Translations under genes and position numbers: made by a program
Assembly (NCBI RefSeq): GCF_040931995.1
Contig: NZ_CP162412.1
Span: 1,612,001-1,676,000, forward strand
Origin: Pelagovum sp. HNIBRBA483
Lineage (GTDB): Bacteria > Pseudomonadota > Alphaproteobacteria > Rhodobacterales > Rhodobacteraceae
Direction of reading: 5' to 3'
Length of the DNA: 64,000 bases
Notes under the pieces: generated by a model
Told to the model about the DNA's origin: nothing
Database searches by the model: none
Seen by the model: only the letters and a program-made list of their open reading frames with translations
In this document: piece after piece, positions 10,933-20,729 of the stretch
How positions within the stretch are numbered: position 1 is the first letter of the stretch
Layout: every line of letters starts with the position of its first letter

Positions 10933-12465
10933 ATGACTGCCCAAATACATACGGATCGGGTGGTCATTGTTGGCGCAGGGCTGGGGGCGCTTTATGCGGC
11001 TCTCTCCTTCGCACCGTATCCTGTGCTGGTTATTTCGCCGGAAGCCTTGGGCGCGGGCGCGAGTTCGACCTGGGCGCAGGGTGGTGTTGCGGCGGCGATG
11101 GCCAAAACCGATAGTCCCGAGGCGCATGCGAACGATACCATCGCGGCAGGTGCAGGGGCCGTTGATCCGGTGATCGCAGCGCTGGTTACCGCAGAGGCCC
11201 GCCAGCATGTGCTCGCCCTGACTGAGCTGGGTACGCCATTCGATCGCGACGCGCAGGGCAATTACCTCCTCAACCATGAAGCAGCGCATTCCGAGGCGCG
11301 GGTGGTGCGGGCGCGCGGTGATCAATCCGGCGCCAAAATCATGGAGCGGTTGGTCGCAGCTGTTGAAAACACGCCGTCTGTTCAGGTCTTGGAAGGTTTC
11401 GTTGTGACAGGGCTGATCAAGACCAATTCGCAAGTGCGCGGGGTTGAGATCATACCAGTTGCTGGTGGTGCAGCGGCGTGCCGGATCATCGCACCGGCAG
11501 TGCTGTTGGCGGCAGGCGGGGTAGGCGGGCTCTACGCAAAAACCACAAATCCGCCGCAGATCCGTGGTGAAGCACTGGGGTTGGCAATTCGTGCGGGCGC
11601 GAAGGTTCGGGATCTGGAATTTGTGCAGTTTCATCCCACAGCGATTGATATCGGGCTTGACCCATGCCCGCTGGCGACTGAGGCCTTGCGTGGCGAAGGT
11701 GGACTTCTGCTCAACAATGAGGGGGTGCGCTTTGCGCTTGCGCATGATCCACGCGGAGAGCTTGCACCCCGAGACGTCGTTGCAAGGGCGATATTTTCGG
11801 AGGAGCGCGCGGGGCGGCGACCTGTTCTGGATGTGCGAGAGGCTGTGGGACAAGCAATGGCGGAGCGCTTTCCAACCGTAACATGCGCTTGCTTGCGCGG
11901 AGGGGTCGACCCGTCGCGAGAGCCGATCCCTGTTACCGTCGCCGCGCATTTTCATATGGGTGGCGTGGCAACGGATGAGAATGGGCGGACCAGCCTTGAG
12001 GGGCTGTGGGCCTGCGGAGAGGTGGCCTGTACGGGGCTGCACGGTGCAAACAGGCTCGCATCGAACGGGCTATTGGAGGCGCTGGTTTTTGCACAACGCG
12101 CGGCGGCTGATATCAGGCAAGGGCTTTGCGGCAATCCTGATCTGACTATGGCGATCGTTCCCCAAGCGAGCGCGGGAAGCGGCGCAAAGATTGATCTGGG
12201 TTCCGTGGCGCTTGTGCGCAGAACGATGAGCCGAGATGTTGGCGTCGTGCGTCGGGCTAAGGGGTTACGCTACGCGATTACGGTTATCGGAGAGCTTTTG
12301 GCCGCACACGCGGATGACATCCGTTTTATCAATATGTGCACAGCCGCGCTGGCGATTGCCGAGGCGGCACTGGCACGGCCTGACCCATGCGGAAGCCATT
12401 TCCGAGATGATCTGTCTAAACTCGTCGATGGCGCGAAACATGAACAATTGAAGGAGCCGCTATGA
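10933..12465 (+). CDS. nadB: L-aspartate oxidase
   Basis: FAD enzyme that oxidises L-aspartate to iminoaspartate for NadA. 510 residues, a little shorter than the E. coli enzyme. The N-terminal dinucleotide fold reads VIVGAGLGALYAA; the flavin/substrate region contains HFHMGGV and GLHGANRLASNGLLEAL, both typical of the fumarate reductase/aspartate oxidase family. The C-terminal helical domain is present but shortened. Stop codon overlaps the nadC start (ATGA), consistent with a coupled nadABC operon. Confidence 0.95.
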   Translation: MTAQIHTDRVVIVGAGLGALYAALSFAPYPVLVISPEALGAGASSTWAQGGVAAAMAKTDSPEAHANDTIAAGAGAVDPVIAALVTAEARQHVLALTELGTPFDRDAQGNYLLNHEAAHSEARVVRARGDQSGAKIMERLVAAVENTPSVQVLEGFVVTGLIKTNSQVRGVEIIPVAGGAAACRIIAPAVLLAAGGVGGLYAKTTNPPQIRGEALGLAIRAGAKVRDLEFVQFHPTAIDIGLDPCPLATEALRGEGGLLLNNEGVRFALAHDPRGELAPRDVVARAIFSEERAGRRPVLDVREAVGQAMAERFPTVTCACLRGGVDPSREPIPVTVAAHFHMGGVATDENGRTSLEGLWACGEVACTGLHGANRLASNGLLEALVFAQRAAADIRQGLCGNPDLTMAIVPQASAGSGAKIDLGSVALVRRTMSRDVGVVRRAKGLRYAITVIGELLAAHADDIRFINMCTAALAIAEAALARPDPCGSHFRDDLSKLVDGAKHEQLKEPL

Positions 12466-13307
12466 ACGCGCATCTGCCCGACATCATCCTCGAACCGCTC
12501 GTCCGCGCCGCGTTGATGGAGGATTTGGGCCAGTTCGGTGACGTTACGACCCGCGCGGTTGTACCTGCTGGAACGCGATATCGCGCACGCATTGTTGCGC
12601 GCGAGGAGGGTGTTGTCTCAGGCATGCAAATGGCGCGACTTGCTTTTAAGCTTGTTGATCCGCAGCTGGAGATCTCGGTGCTTTGCGAAGATGGCATGAC
12701 CTGCAACCGCGGGGATGTGCTGATGACCATCGCTGGAGATGCTGCATCGATCCTGTCTGGTGAGCGCGTGGCGCTTAATTTCGCCGGTAGGATGGCGGGT
12801 ATTGCAACGATGACGGCGGCCTTCGTTTCGAAGGCAGTCGGAACACAGGCAAAGATTACCTGTACTCGCAAAACAACGCCCGGCCTGAGGGTCGTTGAAA
12901 AACAAGCTGTGCTGCATGGCGGAGGCAGTAGTCACCGGTTCAGCCTGTCTGATGCGATCCTCATCAAAGACAACCACATCGCCGCGGCAGGTGGCATTGG
13001 CCCGGTGTTGACCGCTGTTAGGCAAAACGCCTCTCATATGGTGCGCGTCGAGATAGAAGTTGACCGGATTGATCAGCTGCAAGAGGTTTTGAACGTTGGC
13101 GGGGCGGATGTGGTGTTGCTGGACAATATGACAACCGAAACGCTTGCGGAAGCCGTGCGGCTCGTCGGCGGGCGTTTGGTGACAGAAGCTTCCGGAAACA
13201 TGAACCTTGGAAGGATCGCAGAGGTCGCAGCAACCGGAGTGGATTTTATTTCGGTTGGCGCTTTAACACATTCTAGTAAGGTATTGGATTTCGGACTAGA
13301 TTTCTAA
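12462..13307 (+). CDS. nadC: Nicotinate-nucleotide pyrophosphorylase (carboxylating)
   Basis: Quinolinate phosphoribosyltransferase; makes nicotinate mononucleotide from quinolinate and PRPP, the third step of the pathway encoded here. 281 residues, normal length. Recognisable blocks are EDLGQFGDVTTRAV at the N-terminus, CTRKTTPGLRVVEKQAV in the active site, and the phosphate-binding region near the C-terminus (SGNMNLGRIAEVAATGVDFI). ATG 12462 follows AAGGAG and overlaps the nadB stop. Last gene of the operon; the next gene is convergent. Confidence 0.97.
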   Translation: MNAHLPDIILEPLVRAALMEDLGQFGDVTTRAVVPAGTRYRARIVAREEGVVSGMQMARLAFKLVDPQLEISVLCEDGMTCNRGDVLMTIAGDAASILSGERVALNFAGRMAGIATMTAAFVSKAVGTQAKITCTRKTTPGLRVVEKQAVLHGGGSSHRFSLSDAILIKDNHIAAAGGIGPVLTAVRQNASHMVRVEIEVDRIDQLQEVLNVGGADVVLLDNMTTETLAEAVRLVGGRLVTEASGNMNLGRIAEVAATGVDFISVGALTHSSKVLDFGLDF

Positions 13308-13348
13308 ATGAAAGTACAAAGGCCTTGGTGGAAAGTTGGAACAAATGA

Positions 13349-13720
13349 CTACCATTTATTGATGAAAAGCTCGAAGACTCGCGGATCCCGCAGGCAAATA
13401 CCAATCCACATCGCGACACCTAAATAAACGCCGAATAGCGTATGACTGAAGAGTGGTGCGTTGATCCGGAGCTGCGCCGCGATCGCGCCTCCCAAAAGGC
13501 CCATCATCAAAATGCCGGAGATCGGGGCTGTGTGTGGAACGAGCACCCCTAACGCGAGGAGCACCTCTAGGATGCCAATTGGTACGACCCACCTCCGGTC
13601 AAATCCGAGGGCATCCATCGGTTTGTTTGCAACATCCAGTCTTAATAATTTGGGCGTGGCAGATGCGCCTATTAGAAACAGGGCAAGCAAACTCAGGATT
13701 AGCCAGCCAGCAATGACCAT
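13349..13720 (-). CDS. DoxX-like membrane protein
   Basis: A 123-residue protein with four predicted membrane helices, matching the DoxX family: a first helix followed by the KLL..P..G..LE pattern. Family members have varied or unknown roles. ATG 13720 has GGAG six bases upstream; an in-frame TTG at 13732 overlaps that site. Stands alone between the convergent end of nadC and the tRNA-Asn region. Confidence 0.7.
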   Translation of the reverse strand: MVIAGWLILSLLALFLIGASATPKLLRLDVANKPMDALGFDRRWVVPIGILEVLLALGVLVPHTAPISGILMMGLLGGAIAAQLRINAPLFSHTLFGVYLGVAMWIGICLRDPRVFELFINKW

Positions 13721-13847
13721 TCTTGTCTCCAATCCGGGGAGTGAAACGGGCGAAGTGGTGCGCGCGCTTTATGTCATCAAAACAAACATGCGATTTTGAG
13801 AAATGTCGAGGCTTATAGTCGCCAGAGATGTGGGGGTGATAACAACA

Positions 13848-13888
13848 AAGGGCGCCGATGGATTAACCCATTGACGCCCTTGGTTTTT
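13848..13888 (-). terminator. Stem-loop downstream of tRNA-Asn
   Basis: AAGGGCG (13848-13854) pairs with CGCCCTT (13875-13881), extended inward by ATGG/CCAT. It directly follows the tRNA-Asn 3' end on the minus strand and is flanked by TTTGTTGTT there; read on the plus strand it is followed by a T-run, so it may act both ways. Confidence 0.65.
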
Positions 13889-13963
13889 TGGCTCCGGCGG
13901 TAGGGATCGAACCTACGACCAATTGATTAACAGTCAACTGCTCTACCGCTGAGCTACGCCGGA
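13889..13963 (-). tRNA. tRNA-Asn (anticodon GTT)
   Basis: Read on the minus strand, a 75-base cloverleaf with acceptor TCCGGCG/CGCCGGA, D-arm GCTC...GAGC, anticodon stem around CTGTTAA (anticodon GTT), T-loop TTCGATC and an encoded CCA end. All four arms pair. Confidence 0.97.
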
Positions 13964-14021
13964 ACACGAGGGCGATATAGCAATGTGATTTTCCGGCGTC
14001 CAGAGGCATTTGGTAGAAAAT

Positions 14022-14948
14022 TCAAAGAAGTTTTCCAACGCCTGAGAGGGAGAAGATGCCTTGCGCATTGACGGGACCATTGGTGCCGACGCGGCCTTGT
14101 TCGTAAAGCGCGATCAGATGGGCAAGCACATTGCGCTCTGCCGCAGGAAGCAAGGCGGATGGAATGTCGCTGTAAATTTTTTCAGCCAGTTGCCGCGGTG
14201 TTGCGCGGGTCGTTTCTAACACTCGGAGGATGGCATCGGTTCGCGTTTCGCGGTGCGCGATCAGTTCTCTCACACGATCGTGCGGTTCGGCAATCGGAGC
14301 ACCATGACCGGGGAGGTAAGTTTCAGACGGAACGGTCAACAGCTTGTGGCAAGCCGCAAGAAAATCATTCAAATCGCCGTCTGGTGGCGAAATGAGGGAA
14401 CTGGCCCAACCCATGACATGATCGCCACTGAACAGAGCGCCGCGCCAATCGAAGCACATGTGGTTGCCCATGTGGCCTGGAGAGTGAATGGCGCGAATCG
14501 GATCTCCTTCTAGATCCATGTCATCACCATCCATCAACGTTTCATCAGGCTGGAAGGCACGATCCACGCCTTCTCCGCCTTCGGCGTTCAGTTGGGGGCG
14601 CAGCTCATTCATGATGGCGCTACGGCCGGTATCGGAGTCGCCAAAGGCCAATACCGGAGCGGCGAGGCTGTCTGCGAGGTGGCGCGCGAGCGCCGAGTGA
14701 TCACGATGGCTGTGGGTGACAAGTATTCTGGTGACTCTTCTTCCATCAACCTCTTGCAAAATTGAATCATGATGTGATGCAAGGTCGGGGCCGGGGTCAA
14801 TAATCACGAGATCTTGCCGGCCGAGAATGTAGGTATTGGTTCCGCCATAGGTCATCGGAGACGGATTGGCCGCACGGATTCTTACGATATCTTGCGGGAA
14901 GCGGCGGAGAGAATCTGCGTCGGTATCTGACACTCTTGGCGCTTTCAT
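14022..14948 (-). CDS. MBL-fold metallo-hydrolase (beta-lactamase-like)
   Basis: A 308-residue metallo-beta-lactamase-fold protein with the zinc motif THSHRDHS (HxHxDH) and a later GHMGNH and LPGHG histidine block. A C-terminal winged-helix-like region (TRATPRQLAEKIYSDIP) matches the LACTB2-like subgroup, some members of which are endoribonucleases. Substrate not known. Its start is divergent from the histidine kinase gene with only 29 bases between them, so promoters must overlap or lie inside the coding regions. Confidence 0.8.
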   Translation of the reverse strand: MKAPRVSDTDADSLRRFPQDIVRIRAANPSPMTYGGTNTYILGRQDLVIIDPGPDLASHHDSILQEVDGRRVTRILVTHSHRDHSALARHLADSLAAPVLAFGDSDTGRSAIMNELRPQLNAEGGEGVDRAFQPDETLMDGDDMDLEGDPIRAIHSPGHMGNHMCFDWRGALFSGDHVMGWASSLISPPDGDLNDFLAACHKLLTVPSETYLPGHGAPIAEPHDRVRELIAHRETRTDAILRVLETTRATPRQLAEKIYSDIPSALLPAAERNVLAHLIALYEQGRVGTNGPVNAQGIFSLSGVGKLL

Positions 14949-14977
14949 ATGCTGTGACCATTGGCTAGCGTGCGTTT

Positions 14978-16258
14978 ATGGCCCGATTTACAATCAAAGA
15001 CTATTTGCCGCGCAGCCTTTACGGGCGGGTTTTCGCTATTTTGATCTTGCCTGTCTTACTGTTGCAAGTGCTTCTCACTGTGGTGCTGTTCCAGCGGCAT
15101 TTCGAGCAGGTCAGTGCGCAGTTGAGCGAGATCGCGGCTCGGGAGATTGCTTACGCGATTGACGCCTGGCGGGCGGATGACATCAAGCCGCACTTTGATA
15201 TCGCCCTGACACCGCGTGAGGACCCTGTGCCAGAGGATTCGTGGCCGGTTTATGATTTTACTGGCGCGACAGTGGCAAGAACGCTGAAATCGCGCATCCC
15301 GGAAATGAAAGCGTTGGTGATGGAGAACAGCCCCGACGCGTCGCTCTGGCTGGAGGTGGACGGGCGATATCTGGTCGCCTCTATTGCGCGTGAGCGACTT
15401 GCGGCGCGAAACCCCCACCAATTATTAGTGATTCTGCTGTTCTCGGGGATCGTTTTCCTATTGATTGCGGTCGTTTTCCTACGCAACCAATTGCGACCTA
15501 TCCGGCGCTTAGCCCATGCAGCGACAGAGTTCGGGCGCGGTCGGGTCTTGCCTTTGACACCTGCTGGCGCGCTTGAGGTGCGGGCTGCTGCGACCGCGTT
15601 CTTGGACATGCGTGCACGGATCGAGCGGCAGCGGCAAACGCGAACACTCATGCTATCAGGTGTGAGCCATGATTTACGCACGCCTCTGACGCGCTTAAGG
15701 CTTGGGCTGTCTCTTATCGACGAACCCGAAGCCGAAGATTTGCGCGCCGATGTCGATGATATGGAACGGCTGGTGAACGGGTTTCTTGATTATGCGCGGG
15801 ATGCAAGCCTTGAACCCGCCACACCCGTAGATTTGACGCGCCTCATCGAAAACTGCGTTGAGTCAGTCGCAAGCGCGCATGTAGGAGTACCGTTTGAGAT
15901 TATCGGTACGCTCCCAGCGCATGTTTCGGTGCGGCCGCTGGCACTGCAACGCGCGGTCGTTAACCTGCTGGAAAATGCAATGCGATACGGCACGAATATG
16001 CGGCTGAGTTTAAAAGTATTGGAGCGATCATTCGCGATCATCGTCGAAGATGATGGCCCCGGTATCCCGCCCGATCAACGGGAAGAAGCGTTGAAACCCT
16101 TCGCCCGACTGGACCCCGCACGCAACCAGAGTAAGGCAGTGGGCGTCGGGCTCGGTCTGGCAATTGTGGCGGACGTTGCGCGTATGCATGGCGGAGCCGT
16201 GCGGCTTGGGGAAAGTACACTTGGTGGGCTGAAGGCGGAGTTGATCATCCCGTTCTAG
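14978..16258 (+). CDS. Sensor histidine kinase, EnvZ-like
   Basis: Membrane sensor kinase of 426 residues: membrane helix near 15-40, a short periplasmic domain, a second helix near 148-168, HAMP linker, then dimerisation/phosphoacceptor helix with GVSHDLRTPLTRLRLGL (His231) and an ATPase domain with N-box NLLENAMRYG, G1 DDGPGIPP and G2 GVGLGLAI. The arrangement fits the EnvZ/OmpR-type group. No response-regulator gene is adjacent on either side, so its partner must be encoded elsewhere. It is followed by tRNA-CAT on the other strand. Confidence 0.85.
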   Translation: MARFTIKDYLPRSLYGRVFAILILPVLLLQVLLTVVLFQRHFEQVSAQLSEIAAREIAYAIDAWRADDIKPHFDIALTPREDPVPEDSWPVYDFTGATVARTLKSRIPEMKALVMENSPDASLWLEVDGRYLVASIARERLAARNPHQLLVILLFSGIVFLLIAVVFLRNQLRPIRRLAHAATEFGRGRVLPLTPAGALEVRAAATAFLDMRARIERQRQTRTLMLSGVSHDLRTPLTRLRLGLSLIDEPEAEDLRADVDDMERLVNGFLDYARDASLEPATPVDLTRLIENCVESVASAHVGVPFEIIGTLPAHVSVRPLALQRAVVNLLENAMRYGTNMRLSLKVLERSFAIIVEDDGPGIPPDQREEALKPFARLDPARNQSKAVGVGLGLAIVADVARMHGGAVRLGESTLGGLKAELIIPF

Positions 16259-16263
16259 GGATG

Positions 16264-16340
16264 TGGTAGGCCCGGAGGGACTCGAACCCCCAACCAAAGC
16301 GTTATGAGCGCTCTGCTCTAACCAATTGAGCTACAGGCCC
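16264..16340 (-). tRNA. tRNA with anticodon CAT (elongator Met or lysidine-type Ile2)
   Basis: A 77-base cloverleaf on the minus strand: acceptor GGGCCTG/CGGGCCT (with a G-U first pair), D-arm GCTC...GAGC, anticodon loop CTCATAA, T-loop TTCGAGT and encoded CCA. CAT can be methionine elongator or isoleucine-2 (after lysidine modification). The first acceptor pair rules out the initiator only weakly; I cannot separate Met from Ile2 by eye. Confidence 0.92.
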
Positions 16341-16441
16341 GCCTGAATGCGTCCTAGCAGAGCGCCGCGCGGCGTCAAGTTGTGACTGGCTCTTTTTGAG
16401 AGCATGCGGTAGGGGGAGGCAATCTCAGATAGCGGGGCGCC

Positions 16442-17485
16442 ATGACCGATAAATCCCAACTCACTTATGCCGATGCTGGCGTTGATATCGATGCTGGAAA
16501 CACTCTCGTAGAGCGGATCAAGCCTGCCGCGAAGGCAACAACGCGCTCTGGTGTGATGGCCGGATTGGGCGGTTTTGGTGCGCTGTTCGACCTGAAGAAC
16601 GCGGGCTACAACGATCCTATTCTTGTGGCGGCAACGGATGGCGTGGGAACGAAACTGCGCATTGCGATCGATACCGGCAAGGTGGATACCATCGGTATTG
16701 ATCTGGTGGCAATGTGCGTCAACGATCTTGTGTGCCAAGGTGCGGAGCCGCTGTTCTTCCTGGATTACTTCGCCACAGGGAAGCTTGATGTCGACTCTGC
16801 GACCCAGATTATCAATGGTATTGCGAAGGGATGTCAGGACTCGGGCTGTGCGCTGATCGGTGGAGAAACCGCCGAAATGCCGGGCATGTATGAAGCGGGC
16901 GATTTCGATCTGGCCGGCTTTGCCGTGGGAGCGATGGAACGGGGTGCTGACTTGCCGCGCGATGTATCCGAGGGGGATATTCTGTTAGGGCTGGCGTCCA
17001 ACGGTGTGCACTCCAACGGCTATTCCTTGGTCCGCCGCGTGGTTGAACGGGCAGGGCTCTCTTGGGAGGATGATGCGCCCTTTGCGGAGGGCACTGTTGG
17101 TGATGCTCTGCTGGTGCCAACACGGCTTTATGTCACCTCCGCTTTGGCGGCATTGCGTACGGGCGGTGTCCATGCGCTGGCCCATATCACCGGCGGTGGC
17201 TTGACGGAAAACCTGCCGCGCGTCTTGCCGGAGGGGATTGGCGCAGAGATCAACCTTGATGCGTGGGAATTGCCGTCGGTTTTCAAGTGGTTGGCTGAAG
17301 GTGCCGCGCTTGAGGAAGCCGAACTACTCAAGACGTTCAATTCAGGCATTGGGATGATTGTTGTAGCCGCGCCTGAGGACGCTGACAAAGTGCGCACAGC
17401 GCTCCAAGATGCGGGTGAAACTGTGTATGAAATGGGCCAGATCGTCTCGGGTGAGGGTGTGCGCTACGCGGGCGCGCTGCTGTGA
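16442..17485 (+). CDS. purM: Phosphoribosylformylglycinamidine cyclo-ligase
   Basis: AIR synthetase; closes the imidazole ring in de novo purine synthesis using ATP. 347 residues. Typical blocks are [12 protein letters not shown] at the N-terminus, the ATP/metal region [40 protein letters not shown] and [13 protein letters not shown]. Start ATG 16442. The stop overlaps the purN GTG start, so the two are coupled. Confidence 0.97.
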   Translation: MTDKSQLTYADAGVDIDAGNTLVERIKPAAKATTRSGVMAGLGGFGALFDLKNAGYNDPILVAATDGVGTKLRIAIDTGKVDTIGIDLVAMCVNDLVCQGAEPLFFLDYFATGKLDVDSATQIINGIAKGCQDSGCALIGGETAEMPGMYEAGDFDLAGFAVGAMERGADLPRDVSEGDILLGLASNGVHSNGYSLVRRVVERAGLSWEDDAPFAEGTVGDALLVPTRLYVTSALAALRTGGVHALAHITGGGLTENLPRVLPEGIGAEINLDAWELPSVFKWLAEGAALEEAELLKTFNSGIGMIVVAAPEDADKVRTALQDAGETVYEMGQIVSGEGVRYAGALL

Positions 17486-18084
17486 GAAAACGGGTAGCGA
17501 TCCTGATTTCGGGCGGTGGTTCGAATATGGTGTCGCTGGTCGAGTCCATGACAGGCGATCATCCTGCGCGTCCGGTTTTGGTGCTTTCTAACATCGCGGG
17601 AGCGGGGGGACTGGCTCGCGCCGCTGAACGCGGGATTCCAACCGCAACAGTGCAGCATACAGATTTTGGCGGTGATCGTGGGGCGTTTGAGGCCGCACTT
17701 GATGAAGTGCTCGCGGAAGCCGCGCCGGATATCATTTGTCTGGCAGGGTTCATGCGTGTTTTGACTGCCGGATTTACTGGTAAATGGGCAGGGCGGATGC
17801 TGAACATCCATCCGTCACTTCTGCCCAAATACCGCGGACTTCATACACATCGCCGTGCGCTTGAGGCGGGTGACCATGAGCATGGCTGTAGCGTGCATGA
17901 GGTGACAGCAGAACTTGATGGCGGGCCGGTTCTCGGGCAGGCGCGCTTGCCGGTGCTGCCAGACGACACCGAAGAAACGCTTGCTGCCCGCGTGTTGGAG
18001 ATGGAGCATAGGCTCTATCCGGAGGTTTTGCGCCGCTATGCCGCTGATGACCGGACCCCGGTGGTGATGTCCAGTTCTTCCTGA
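17482..18084 (+). CDS. purN: Phosphoribosylglycinamide formyltransferase
   Basis: GAR transformylase; transfers a formyl group from 10-formyl-tetrahydrofolate in purine synthesis. 200 residues, usual length. [10 protein letters not shown] forms the phosphate loop, and [16 protein letters not shown] carries the catalytic Asn and His, with Asp in [12 protein letters not shown]. Initiates at GTG 17482, overlapping the purM stop. The last 49 bases overlap the convergent Hint gene. Confidence 0.96.
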   Translation: MRKRVAILISGGGSNMVSLVESMTGDHPARPVLVLSNIAGAGGLARAAERGIPTATVQHTDFGGDRGAFEAALDEVLAEAAPDIICLAGFMRVLTAGFTGKWAGRMLNIHPSLLPKYRGLHTHRRALEAGDHEHGCSVHEVTAELDGGPVLGQARLPVLPDDTEETLAARVLEMEHRLYPEVLRRYAADDRTPVVMSSSS

Positions 18085-18725
18085 ATGAGACTGCCCTCAT
18101 AGGCTTTCAGACAGGGGCGAACGGTTTCGGGGATCCTTTGACCATCGCGGACATCGGGGAAGAGGTCCAAGATTTCCCGCGCAGTTTCTGCGCCGAGAAG
18201 TTTGAGAGACTCCTGTCCGAGATGGAGTGACTCGGTCGCGATTCCTTCGGAGAAGATCGCTTGGTGGCTGTCGAGCGCCAAATGGTAATACCGCACAGTA
18301 GGGCGCGGATCGAAACGGACAGTCTTTCCGTTTACGAGATATTTGGCAGAGACAAGAACTTGCGGATCACCAAAAAACAGCGAATTATTATGATTATTGA
18401 TTAAAATGCGATGCAGCGGCGAGACGTATAGATCGCGGTAGTTCCCCAGTACCCCAGCAGCAAAGCGAACGGGCGCATAGTCGCCAGATGCGTCGAATTC
18501 AGAATTGCCGATCCAGCGGATTGCCATCGGGCCGTTATCAAGCGTCATAACGCTATCGCCGGGGCGCAACGTTTCGATCGGCAGGGGGCCGTATTCTGTC
18601 TCGATCAATGTGCCACGCACAAAACAGGTCGCCTGATCGCGCTGCAAATGCGGCGGTTTGGCCTGTTCTGGTAAATCAAGGCTTTCGAGGACTTCGTTGC
18701 TCTTGCCACGAATCTTAGGAGGCAT
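18036..18725 (-). CDS. Hint-domain protein
   Basis: A 229-residue protein whose core (about residues 34-170) is the Hint (hedgehog/intein) module in the form often seen in Rhodobacterales: CFVRGTLIETEYGPLPIETL, then GDSVMTLDNGPMAIRWIG, and a later VSPLHRILI block. The Cys at the start of the module and the downstream His are in the places used for N-S acyl shift in inteins. Stand-alone Hint proteins are of unknown function. Start ATG 18725 has AGGAGGCGCAG upstream. Convergent with purN. Confidence 0.8.
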   Translation of the reverse strand: MPPKIRGKSNEVLESLDLPEQAKPPHLQRDQATCFVRGTLIETEYGPLPIETLRPGDSVMTLDNGPMAIRWIGNSEFDASGDYAPVRFAAGVLGNYRDLYVSPLHRILINNHNNSLFFGDPQVLVSAKYLVNGKTVRFDPRPTVRYYHLALDSHQAIFSEGIATESLHLGQESLKLLGAETAREILDLFPDVRDGQRIPETVRPCLKAYEGSLIQEELDITTGVRSSAA

Positions 18726-18997
18726 CTGCGCCTCCTATTAGCCGAACGCTGATCGGATCCTGCCTTAACGCCGCTTTAGCGACCTGATCGTAATGGTTGC
18801 CCACTATGCTGCCTATTTGCCAAGTGCCCCCCCAGGCGTGGCGATAGCAATATCTATATGTATACATGCACTACCACTAATGAGCAATATCCATGGGTCA
18901 CCCACAATCTTTGGCATGCACTTCCATTCCTGCTTGCCTTGACCTATCAGGGGCAGGAGATGTTTCATCGCAGTGTAGAAATCGAGATCTGACGCCA

Positions 18998-20164
18998 ATG
19001 GATATTATTCGTACAACCGAAGCACTGGCCGCGTTTTGCGACCGGGCCGCGCAGCGCCCATATGTCACTGTTGATACGGAATTCCTGCGGGAGCGGACCT
19101 ACTACTCGAAGCTGTGCCTGATGCAGATGGCCTATTCAGACGAAGACGGCGGCGAAGCGGTGTTGATTGACACCTTGGAAGAGGGGCTTTCTCTTGCGCC
19201 GGTTTACGAGCTGTTCCGCAATACGAATGTCGTGAAGGTGTTCCACGCTGCGCGGCAGGACATTGAAATTTTCGTTGTAGACAAGGGTGTTGTGCCTGAT
19301 CCACTGTTTGATACGCAAGTTGCGGCTATGGTTTGCGGCTATGGCGAACAGGTTGGCTACGAGACACTTGTGCGAAAAATTGCGAAAGCTGATCTCGACA
19401 AATCTTCCCGTTTTACCGACTGGTCGCGGCGACCGTTGACCGATGCGCAGGCACAATATGCTCTTGGGGATGTTACGCATCTTCGTCAGATCTACGAGGT
19501 TCTTTCAAACAGGCTGGAGAAGACTGGCCGCGCGCGTTGGCTCGCTGAGGAAATGGCGATCCTGAAGGATCCGGATACCTATCGCGTTCACCCTGATAAT
19601 GCATGGAAACGGGTTAAGACGCGCACGCAATCAGCCAAATTCCTCGCTATTGTGAAGGAGCTTGCAGCCTTCCGAGAAGCCTACGCCCAACAGCGGGACA
19701 TTCCGCGCAACCGCGTTTTCAAAGATGATGCTTTGGTTGAGCTTGCTTCCACAAAGCCGCGAAATGAAAAGGATTTAGGCCGTTCGCGCCTGTTGTTAAG
19801 AGAGGCGCGGAAGGGCGATATCGCTGAAGGTATTCTGAAGGCGATCACGGCGGGGGTTGAAATGCCTGCCGATCAGATGCCGCAGCCCGACAAACATCCG
19901 AAATCCGGCGCGCAGGTCAATTCGGCGCTCTCGGATATGCTGCGCGTACTGCTGAAAGCCAAATCTGAAAATGCAGACGTGGCGCAGAAGCTGATTGCCA
20001 GCGCTTCCGACCTTGACCTGATGGCAAGTGGCGAGCGCGACCTGCCCGCACTTAAGGGTTGGCGGCGCGAGGTATTTGGCGACGATGCATTGCGTCTATG
20101 CGAGGGGAAGATTGCGCTCGCGGTGCAAGGTCGTCGGGTCATCACAATGGCCATTGATGCCTGA
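18998..20164 (+). CDS. rnd: Ribonuclease D
   Basis: 3'-5' exonuclease that trims tRNA and other small RNA precursors. 388 residues, usual size. The DEDDy active site is visible: VDTEFLRERTYY (D, E), HAARQDIEIF (D) and YALGDVTHLRQIY (Y...D). An HRDC region follows (VKELAAFREAYAQQRDIPRN). I start at ATG 18998; an upstream Met at 18893 adds 35 unconserved-looking residues. Confidence 0.95.
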   Translation: MDIIRTTEALAAFCDRAAQRPYVTVDTEFLRERTYYSKLCLMQMAYSDEDGGEAVLIDTLEEGLSLAPVYELFRNTNVVKVFHAARQDIEIFVVDKGVVPDPLFDTQVAAMVCGYGEQVGYETLVRKIAKADLDKSSRFTDWSRRPLTDAQAQYALGDVTHLRQIYEVLSNRLEKTGRARWLAEEMAILKDPDTYRVHPDNAWKRVKTRTQSAKFLAIVKELAAFREAYAQQRDIPRNRVFKDDALVELASTKPRNEKDLGRSRLLLREARKGDIAEGILKAITAGVEMPADQMPQPDKHPKSGAQVNSALSDMLRVLLKAKSENADVAQKLIASASDLDLMASGERDLPALKGWRREVFGDDALRLCEGKIALAVQGRRVITMAIDA

Positions 20165-20303
20165 GTGATTTGCCCCCGCATAGCGGATTTTTCGGGTTCC
20201 AGAACAGGCATATCATTGCAAGCTGTACACTTGGAAGCGTGAGGGCGTACTGGACCTTTGCGGGGTTGGCACCTAGATAAACCGAAAGAAAGAGGTGGCA
20301 CCA

Positions 20304-20729
20304 ATGACGACCGATGCTTTTGAAGAAATCGCGGATACTTTTGACTTCCTCGATGATTGGGAGGACCGCTATCGTCATGTGATCGACCTTGGCAAGGCGA
20401 TGCCGCCTTTGGAGGATGCATTTAAGGTCCCTGCAACGAAAGTTGACGGCTGTGCCAGCCAAGTTTGGCTGGTTCCTGAAATCAGTGGCGAGGGGAACGC
20501 CGCGACATTTGATTTCCGCGGGGATAGCGACGCCATGATCGTGCGTGGTTTGATCGCGGTTCTGAAGGCACTTTATGGTGGGGTTGCGGTTGGCGAGGTT
20601 GGCCGGATCGACGCACATGCAGAACTCGGGCGTCTGGGCCTTAACGACCACCTGTCGGCACAGCGGTCAAACGGTGTGCGCGCGATGATCGAGCGTATTC
20701 GCAGCACCGCAGCGGCACATCATTCCTGA
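20304..20729 (+). CDS. sufE: SufE-family sulfur acceptor protein
   Basis: Accepts persulfide sulfur from a SufS/CsdA-type cysteine desulfurase for iron-sulfur cluster assembly. 141 residues. The acceptor cysteine is Cys50 in KVDGCASQVWL, the diagnostic SufE motif, followed by FRGDSDAMIVRGLIAVL. ATG 20304 is chosen; a GTG at 20295 overlaps the Shine-Dalgarno AAGAGG. No desulfurase is adjacent. Its end overlaps the convergent DUF1638 gene by ten bases. Confidence 0.9.
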   Translation: MTTDAFEEIADTFDFLDDWEDRYRHVIDLGKAMPPLEDAFKVPATKVDGCASQVWLVPEISGEGNAATFDFRGDSDAMIVRGLIAVLKALYGGVAVGEVGRIDAHAELGRLGLNDHLSAQRSNGVRAMIERIRSTAAAHHS

